Position numbers and translations under genes: made by a program | Assembly (NCBI GenBank): GCA_963556255.1 | Contig: OY744616.1 | Span: 34,406,621 to 34,470,620 of the forward strand | DNA length: 64,000 nt | Direction of reading: 5' to 3' | Source of the DNA: Allolobophora icterica | Lineage: Eukaryota > Annelida > Clitellata > Crassiclitellata > Lumbricidae | Shown here: positions 33,001 to 42,000 of the stretch, piece by piece | Layout of the letters: every line of letters starts with the position of its first letter | How positions within the stretch are numbered: position 1 is the first letter of the stretch | The notes under the pieces: model-generated | What the model was told of the DNA's origin: nothing | Database searches by the model: none | The model's input: only the letters and a program-made list of their open reading frames with translations

Positions 33001-36000
33001 TGAGTAAACAGTTTATGTTGACTGACTTTCTGGTTATTAACCTGACTGGCTTGATTTTGGTGTGTCATTAGTTTATGCTTTGTGCGTTTGATACCAGCAC
33101 CATAGAAGTTGCTAATTAATAATTAGTTGTAATAATAATTGTAATTAAGGCAAAAGTAACAGGTCGTCTACTGGCCAGTATAGACATTCCTTAGGAGAAC
33201 GTTTGTGGCAATCAAAGTCAACTCAGATGGAGAACAGTAAATTCTCATCTGTTGTCTGATTAAACTATTCCAAATACGAGAAGGATAAATGTAGGTTAAT
33301 TTGGTGAAGGGTGACCTAATTTGGTGAAAGGTTAGCAGAAAGTTTGTTCAATTACTTTTCCACATCTTCACTGACCATTATGCATTTCATGTTATTGTTT
33401 TTTATATTATATGTAAATATTATTACAACATATGTTTGCATGTCATGTACTGGTACTTACCGGTTACATCAGAAGCATTGATTAATGTATGAGTAAGCAG
33501 TATCTTAGAACTAAAGTGTTGAGAATCTGCAGAGTTTATTTGTAAAATATGTTCATAGCGTTACTGATTTGCTGGCTTTGAATTTGTGCAGAGGTCCAAA
33601 CGTACCCTTAATTACAAATGGTGATCAGGCAGTGGCTTCAGTTTCCAACCTTGTCATCGGAGAATACAAGTTCAAGTTAACGGTGAAAGATAACGAGGAT
33701 CTCGAATCGAGTTCTCAGATTGTGGTGACTGTTAAAGAGAGTGAGTATCTGTCATGGAATAGAAATTATCAGTGGGTCTTTAGGGGTCTAATTGTTATGA
33801 GGGTGGGCTGAGGGAAGAATGTAACTCCTTTTTCCCTATAGGTCTTGCATTTGTGCAGAAACTATCATCGTCCGCTGTACTTTTTCTTTATAAAAGTCGT
33901 GGGTTGATTATTCCACAATCTCTTTGCTGCAGAACATGTAATAACACTTTAAAAGTATATGTTTAAATGTTTTCATGTATGTAATTTTGTGTGTGTAAGA
34001 CTGACATTAGTGGAAAAAACTTTCATCTGTGAATCATTACGTGGATTGTTGGAAATGCCAATCATAACTTGGTTATGAGCATATGAATTATGAATGGTTA
34101 CCAGTAATTGAGTTACTGGTCTTTGCTTTTGTTGTAGATCCAAATCGTGCTCCCGTTGCAAAGGCTGGTGGTGATCAGTTGGTGGTTCTTCCCTCCCCTC
34201 TTGTCATCATAAATGGATCTGCATCAAGTGATGATAAAGGAATTGTGTCTCACTTGTGGACGCGTGACAAGAGCAGTCCAGCTGCAGGGGTTTGTGTTTG
34301 TTATCATAGCTCTACATCTGTATGTGTGAGTCCTCTTCAAGGAAACTTGTGTTTCTCTCGTTGCACTGTTTTCGTCTGCTCAGCTGTACTGGAGCAACAT
34401 GCAAATGACGTTTGTTTTTTTATGTCTGCCTTGGTTTATGATCATGTCATGTTTGGCGTAAGTGATAGTTATTTGGTCTCTAAGCCAATGGTTTATGGTT
34501 TACTTTTATGGTTGATGTTTCCTGTTTTACGGCTTTGCTGTACACTTTTGAACTTTGTGATACAAAATTTCAGTTGTATTGTATTGTCTGTGTCTGTATT
34601 TGTGTTTGGAATATGTGGATAACTAGATTCTTACTATGGATATGTTGCTAAGTAAAGTCTTATCATGTGGCTGCTTGGCTTTTTTAGCATATAGCCCTGG
34701 GACAAGATGTTGCGTGGTTGATTTTATTTGATGGTGTTTTATTGTCTAGGATGTAGTTCCTCTATCTGACCACCAGGTGGCCCTGCAGCTGGTGAACGTT
34801 GTTCCTGGTCATTACAAGTTTACCCTGACGGTCACCGATGCTGAAGGCATGGAATCACATGACTCCATGTCTCTTGTCGTCCAGTCTGGTTCGTGCAACT
34901 CCACATTTCTTGCATTTTATTGCAATCTGTTTCATGTGTTTGTGTTTTTATAAAATGAGAGTTAAGTATACAGTATACCTGTTCATCAAGTGGCACGCAT
35001 TTACGTCTCATTGGGGTTACACCAAGAAAGAATAGGTCTCGAAGTTCTGGTTAGTATCATTGATTCCCAAGCTTGTAAATGAGTGAATATCTGGAGGTCA
35101 CATGCTCCATTGTGGGCCTTAAGAGAAGTGCTCCTTTTTATTTTGTGGACATTCTGCCAAACAGCTTCCTGAGAGGCAGTAGATGGAGTTTGCTCAGCAG
35201 GCTCAGGCCCATAATCATTTGGATTACAAACCCAATGCACTAACTGAATAGACCACTGTATTGAACACACTCCCCAATGTGTCCTACTAACAAATCACCT
35301 GTCTGGGGAAGGGTAGAGTGTGCATTTTAATGGGTTGGGCTGGAACCACATAATTGGGCCGGTTTCCTGAGATGAGATGTTAATTATTAGGCAAGGAAAC
35401 TAAGAACTGTTAAGCCAAGATAGTTATGTATTTTCAGCTGTGTTGTCCGTCACTGGTGCTATTGTCTAACAGGCATTTTTTCACTTTGGTTCAACTTTCT
35501 CTTGGTCCTGTGTTACAGATCCATATCGACTGAATCTTGTGGAGTTGCATCTGATGATTGACATCAGTTCTTTCAAAGATAGTAATGAAGTGAGTCTTTC
35601 TGTCCATCTGTTTGTTTGTTTGTCTGTTTGACTCATTTTGTATTCTTGCTCTATTAGCTGTAGCTGAAGATTTGACATGTTTGTATAACAAAGGAGTGTA
35701 GTCGTGGTTGTGGATTCGTATCTGATTGTATATCTGGTTATTTGTCGACATCAGACGACTTGGCTGGCTGATGGCCTCAGAAACCAGAATGTAAGCTGTG
35801 TAGATGAGTCTAATTCGCAAGGCATCAACCTATGGCACACCAAAACCAAGCCATAATCAGGTTAACCAAGCTTTAATCAGATTAACCAAGCCATAATCAG
35901 TAAACCAAGCCATATTCAGGTAAACCAAGCCATATTCAGGTAAACCAAATCATAATCAAGTATACCAAGCTTTAATCAAGTGAACCATAGGGTAATCTGG

Positions 36001-39000
36001 TAAACCAAGCTATAATCTGGTAAACCAAGCCATAATCAGATAAACCAAGCCATAATCAGGTAAACCAAGCCATAATCAGATAAACCAAGCTTTAATCAGG
36101 TAAACCAAGCCACACTGAGGTTTTCATAAGATGTCAAGGAAGTGACAGGGAGGGATGGCCACTGGGAACAAGAGTTGAATAGGGAGGAATGAATATATTG
36201 GACTATTTCCTTATCTGTCTGGTTACCTGGAGCCATATGCACGAGCACGTCGTAACTCCTAGTCGCCGACTAAGTCTGTCTTAGTCAGCGGCTAGTGGAT
36301 AATTCAGTATGCACGAAGACGTTTTTATAGTTATAGGCATTACAAGAATTGGATGTATATATTATTTTAAGGAACCTGTATGCAATTATTAATGATGAAC
36401 AGAATATCAATTTACCGTTGTAAATAATTTCTCTTGTATTATAATTTATGTTTACGATAATACTTATTTCGTGTCTGTATCAAATGAGTTGGATGATGGA
36501 TGGGTCAGCCGCGTTGCTAGCGGAATTCACCAGATGCAACTGACTGCTGCTGTCCCCATCTGTCAATCACAAAATACACCGACAACAACTTGTCACAATA
36601 TTAATATTGATTCACTGCAATCCTGCAGACAAAACGTTTACTAAGAACAATTTTGAGGCTCTTGTACCTGGTTGTGTTATTAGAGTAATTTAACAGCCAT
36701 ATGACAGTGACAGTTCATTAATACAGCCTGTTCTAACACTGAGCTCTTCTGAAATGTTTGAAGAAAAATGTCAAAATTTGTATTCAAATACCAGTAGCAA
36801 ATAAAGTGCATTGTTTTCTAAAAATTCCTTCATGAATAACATGTAATAAATGCATTGTTTATACACGCATAACTAGTCTGGCCCAGATTTCCTAGTGGAA
36901 TATCCAGAGTCAAACTTGCCGTAACTGTTGCTAGCAAGCATGGTTACATTCACCTTTATGAACTTTCAAGTTCCCTTGACCTGTTTCCTGTACAACACCC
37001 GGCACTCAAATAAACATACATATATTACTACTAGCCATTTAAGGCTTGTGAATGTTAACATGTCTATACATCTGAAAGGCTGGTCTTGGATTTTGATGAA
37101 ACTCATAATAAGTAAGTAAGTAAGTAAGTATATTCTGTAATAAACGCTAGTAAACACACAGCGCTTTACATACAACATTACACACAGAGGAAAGGAAATA
37201 GAACAGAAATAATAACAGTGTAAAGAAATGCACAGAGAAATGCAGGAAATGAATGACCTTCAGTGCTCATATATAACTTCTATGCCAGAAAACAGCATCA
37301 TTCATGTCACTAATGCGTCGGTGCCTACACCATAACAAACTTTAACATCCTTCCACTATTTCTGTGTCATCTTCTTACTATTCCTTTTGCAGTCAACTTT
37401 CATGTTTACCATAGCCATCACCTGTTTTTTTAATTTTACATGAATTAAATATGATTCTTATAAGTTTATGACCATCTTTTAATCTTTGTTTATTTCTGTA
37501 TGATCACAGCGACTGCATATTTATACCTCTTTTGCAAGCCTGATCGACTATGACCTCTTAAACATTGGGAAACCCAGTGTCATGATTAACTTGGTTGCCA
37601 GCTAGCCAAGGCCGTAGCTAGGGGGGTGTTTTTGGTGTTTAAACACCCCCCGAAATTAAATAATGTAAAAATGAAACAATGCATTTACTATCTCCAAACC
37701 CCATGGTCGGTTGATTCGGTTGCATTTCGGCTTGCTCAAGGACGAGAAAACACCCCCCGAAACAGAAAACACCCCCCGAAACAAAATCCTAGCTACGGCC
37801 CTGCAGCTAGCTAGTCAGTCCCTTAAGTACACCTTGTGCATACCACTTGTCATAAACACTTGGTCGACAACTAGTTAGTTGCAACTAGCCGCTAGTCGAT
37901 GACTAGGTTAAGGTGTCCTCATGCATGCATCTTCTGGCAACTAGTCTTGGGTCTTCATACTTTATTCCTGGCCAACTCTCTGGCTTCTTGCAGTAAGATG
38001 CTGGTGCACTGAGATTTTAAGTAGCACTCTGAAATTTTTAGGTATGATTTTACTTGTAGGATGTTGTTTGCTGGACTCTTTTCTTTTGCTTATTTGTATT
38101 TTCTTAGGCTAATTAATTAATTGGCACAATAGAAATACCCTTTGTGTAGCAGTTATGATCTTGGCCATAATTTTTTCTGAATGTTGTTTCTGTAGTCTAC
38201 GCTGAAAGATCAGTTGTCACTGTTGTTGCATAAAAGTTCATCGACTGGTGTGCCAACCGTCTTCATTCGCCAACTCACTGAAGACATTCCCACCGGAAGG
38301 TAACGCACCTAAATCCATTTCGAATATATTTTCTCTTCAGTTCGGCCTACAAAAATTTTAAGAGTATTTCATGAAACACTCTTAAATTTTGTATAGTATA
38401 ATATCTACTGAAATAAATATATTTACAGCATGTAAACTGCTTTAAAAGGGTGATTTTTAGTTCTTGTGATTGTTTGAAAAAGAATTAAATATCTTTGAAT
38501 CTCTCTCCATCTTTTTACTTTCTGAGTGGAAGACATATAATCCATTGTTCTTGTTCTGTGTTCTTTTCCGTCAGGACGCTGATCATCTTTTATGTGGAAT
38601 CTGTAAACAAGGATCATCGAGAGCTCTGGCCAGCACCTGAAGTCGTCAGCACCTTGAAGAAATTAAGATCCAGCCTTGATATTCTGGAAATTCAGATTGC
38701 GAAATTTGAGCCTGTCGGTATGATGCTGTCTTTATCCAGTTGTTTTTGTATTTATCGTATCGTATTTGAAGATTTGTATAGCGCCGCTCGCAGCTGAAGC
38801 CACTCAGCAGCGAAGGCCCCGAGACAAGAAAAAGGTTTTAAGCATGGAAAGGGATGTAGGAAGAGATCCAGAAAGTAAGGTTACCCATAGATAGCAAGGA
38901 AGGGCATTCCACAGGTAGGACCTCTGGGCCTTATGTTGGCATTCCACAGGGAGTGCCCTATGTTGGCAAATTTAATTAATTCATTGAGCTATTTATTGAA

Positions 39001-42000
39001 AGCACTTACTGCACATGTGCATTAAGTCAGTGAAGCATAGATGAATGTTTGCAGAGGGCCAAATTTCCTCAGCGTGCCTGGGGCATCATGTTTTTGCATT
39101 ATCAGGTAATTGTATTAGGTATTAAGTAATTAGATATTAATTAATTAAAACTGGTACTTGGTACTTTTATTACTTTTATGTTTAAATGTGTTTATTTGTC
39201 TTTTTCTTTAGTTTGTCAGAACAACTGCTCCGATCATGGAGTTTGTGACCAAGTGTCCAAGATGTGTATCTGCGATGGATTCTGGATGGAAGACTTCTTT
39301 AAGTCGTATTTTGGAGAACAGGAAACCAACTGTGGTTCGTATTTCCTCTTAACATTGTTCTGACCAACAACATTTAACTGAAAGATTTGTGTCCTGCCAG
39401 TTTAAAAACTGAGAATAGGACCATAAAGTCTTTTAAGAATATGGTAGACCTGGTCTTAGGTGATTTTAACATAAATCCTATGAATCCTGCAGATGGCTGT
39501 ATTGACTTACTTATTATTTATTGCTGTTGTTTATTGTTGTTATTTATTGCATATTGTTATTTATTGCTGTTATTCAATGTCTTTTTGTATTGTTTATTGG
39601 TGTTATTTATTGTCTATTATTTATCTTTAGGCAGCTCCATTATGCAGCACCTTTGTCCTGTAGGATCTGATTTATCTATCCCATGGCAGAGATATCATGT
39701 ATATCATTATTATAATGCTATTGTTGGGTTCAATAAATGAATGAATGAATAAGTGAATGAGGTAATAACCATTTTTTTTAATTACCATAATTGGAAGAAC
39801 TAAGGCATGTTTTTGTCTGCCTTGAGTTATTAGAATTTTATGTGAATGCATTTCGTTTGTGTTGATGTTGAACGGTTGAACCTTAATTGTAGGACTCTGT
39901 GAATGGCATTGATGTCTGCTCCTGCTGTTGTAGATTGGAGCGTCTTGTATGTTGTCATCATCGTCTTCTTTGGAGTCGTTGCGCTTGGCGCCACCTTTTG
40001 GGCAATTGTTTGTTACTGCAAAAGGTAATTTTTCCATAAGTGGCTTTTCTTTAGTGTACTTTTGCTCAACATTTATCTAATTCTGTTCTTGTGTGATACA
40101 TTTTTGGTGTCAAACTGTTCAAATGAATATCGTGTACTTCCGATGCATATTGGTATTGGATTCATATTGGTGATGTGTTGGTGTTGTAGGTACCGCTGTT
40201 CATATTTGAAGCCAAAACTCAAGCGACATCGTTACTCTGGTTCGTTAGAAGTACAGTCCGAAGATTCTTTCAAGATAAACGAGCAGATGGAGCTGATTCC
40301 AAAGAGTAAGCGTTGTTTGAAGAAAGTGGAATGCAGTAGGGTGAGACATGATATGTATTTGGCTGTTAATGATGCGATCTAGCATTAACAGTCTACCACC
40401 GTGAAGTGGGGCTTGGTTGGTATTAGGTTGCTAACACGTGTGGTGTTTAGCTGGTGGTTATTGTGGGGTTTAACGCTTGATGTTTAGCTGTTAATGTTGT
40501 GACCTAGCATCTTGCAGTGGGGCTTGATTGGTGCTAACGCATTTGCCTTTCACGTTTGAATCTGAGCTTTGAATCTAGTTGCATTGTTCAACTTCACAAG
40601 CAAGCCGTGTAAACCGTAAGGAGCATTCTCTAGTCCACAGACCATGCTCTCTCAAAAGACTGTCATTGACAGACGCATTTAACAGTTGACGACAACCTAA
40701 CCTTTATCTGTCATTGTGGATTCTGGTATCAGACTGTATTGCATGAGTTCTTTATGTTCTACCTTATTTATAAAGCAGGCAATGGAGAAATGTAAATCAC
40801 ACTACTTTGCATAAGTTCTTTATTTTGTGGTGCAATAGAAGCTCTTTATAATGCACTTCATTATTATGCACTTCATTATAATGTGAATTCTGATATAACT
40901 GGTGTTATGAAGTGATTTTTTACCAGTAAGAGTTTCGCTTTATATTTTACCATGGTGCAACATTGTACCAGTGGTAGAGATGCTAAATGCTTCAAGTTGT
41001 CTTTCTTTATTTACCAGACTGGTACCGTAGTTGTCATTCTTAGTGAGTTTCCTGTCTTCAGCTTCTATTTAAAATTAACAAAAATCTCAATTAACAAAAA
41101 TCTCTGGCCCTGCTTCATAGTCCTCTTCTCAAGGAATGCTTTAATGTTTTGGACCCTGTCAGTCTTTCTGTTGTCAACCTCTCCCTAACTGAAGGTTGCT
41201 TTCCTTTTAGCTGTGCTCATGCTTTAGTCTATCGCCTTCTCAGCAAACCACTGTTATTTTAGAACTAGCTTCAGTGGTTTGTCGCTGAGGCAAAGAATTC
41301 TAATAGCATCTCTGATGTTACCATCTTCTAATTTGGATGCTCCTGCTGCGGCAACCGCGTGATCATCTTTAACTTTAGATCGACTTCTGTGGTTATTTGT
41401 AATGTAATGCAATACAAATATTTATGAAGTGCTGCTCACAGCAGAGCTCTTCAGAAATGCTCTCTATGTGATAGGCTCGTGCAAAAAGAAAAGTAAGTGT
41501 TATTATTATTATTATTTTTGCCCCGAGGTACTTCATTCCCTCAGGGACTTAGAGATTAAAAGTGTTCTCTTTCTGGAAACAACCCTGTTATCCCTCGTCC
41601 AAGTCAGATTGGGCTGTCATTATAGAACCGCTGAAGGCCAAAGCGTTGAACCATTCGATGATTATCGAGATTTTCTTATGTAAGAAGCTGGCCTCACGCG
41701 GTTCCTCTATGGCGCAAGAGAGATGTCGCCCCAAATCTGCGATAAAATCTAGGTGCTTGGTGTTAATGGTGTTACTTGCACCGAGACCGGTTATTATTAT
41801 TATTATGCTTACCATTACTTTTATTAGAGCAATAAGACAATTAGCTTATTGTTTCCAATGGCTACCATTATCTTAATTAGACAATTAGCTAACTGTTTCC
41901 AATGGTTATCATTATCTTTACTAAAGCAATTATACAATTAGTTTGCTGTTTTCAATGGTTGTTTCCAATGGATGCCATTGTCTTTATTAAAGTAATTAGA

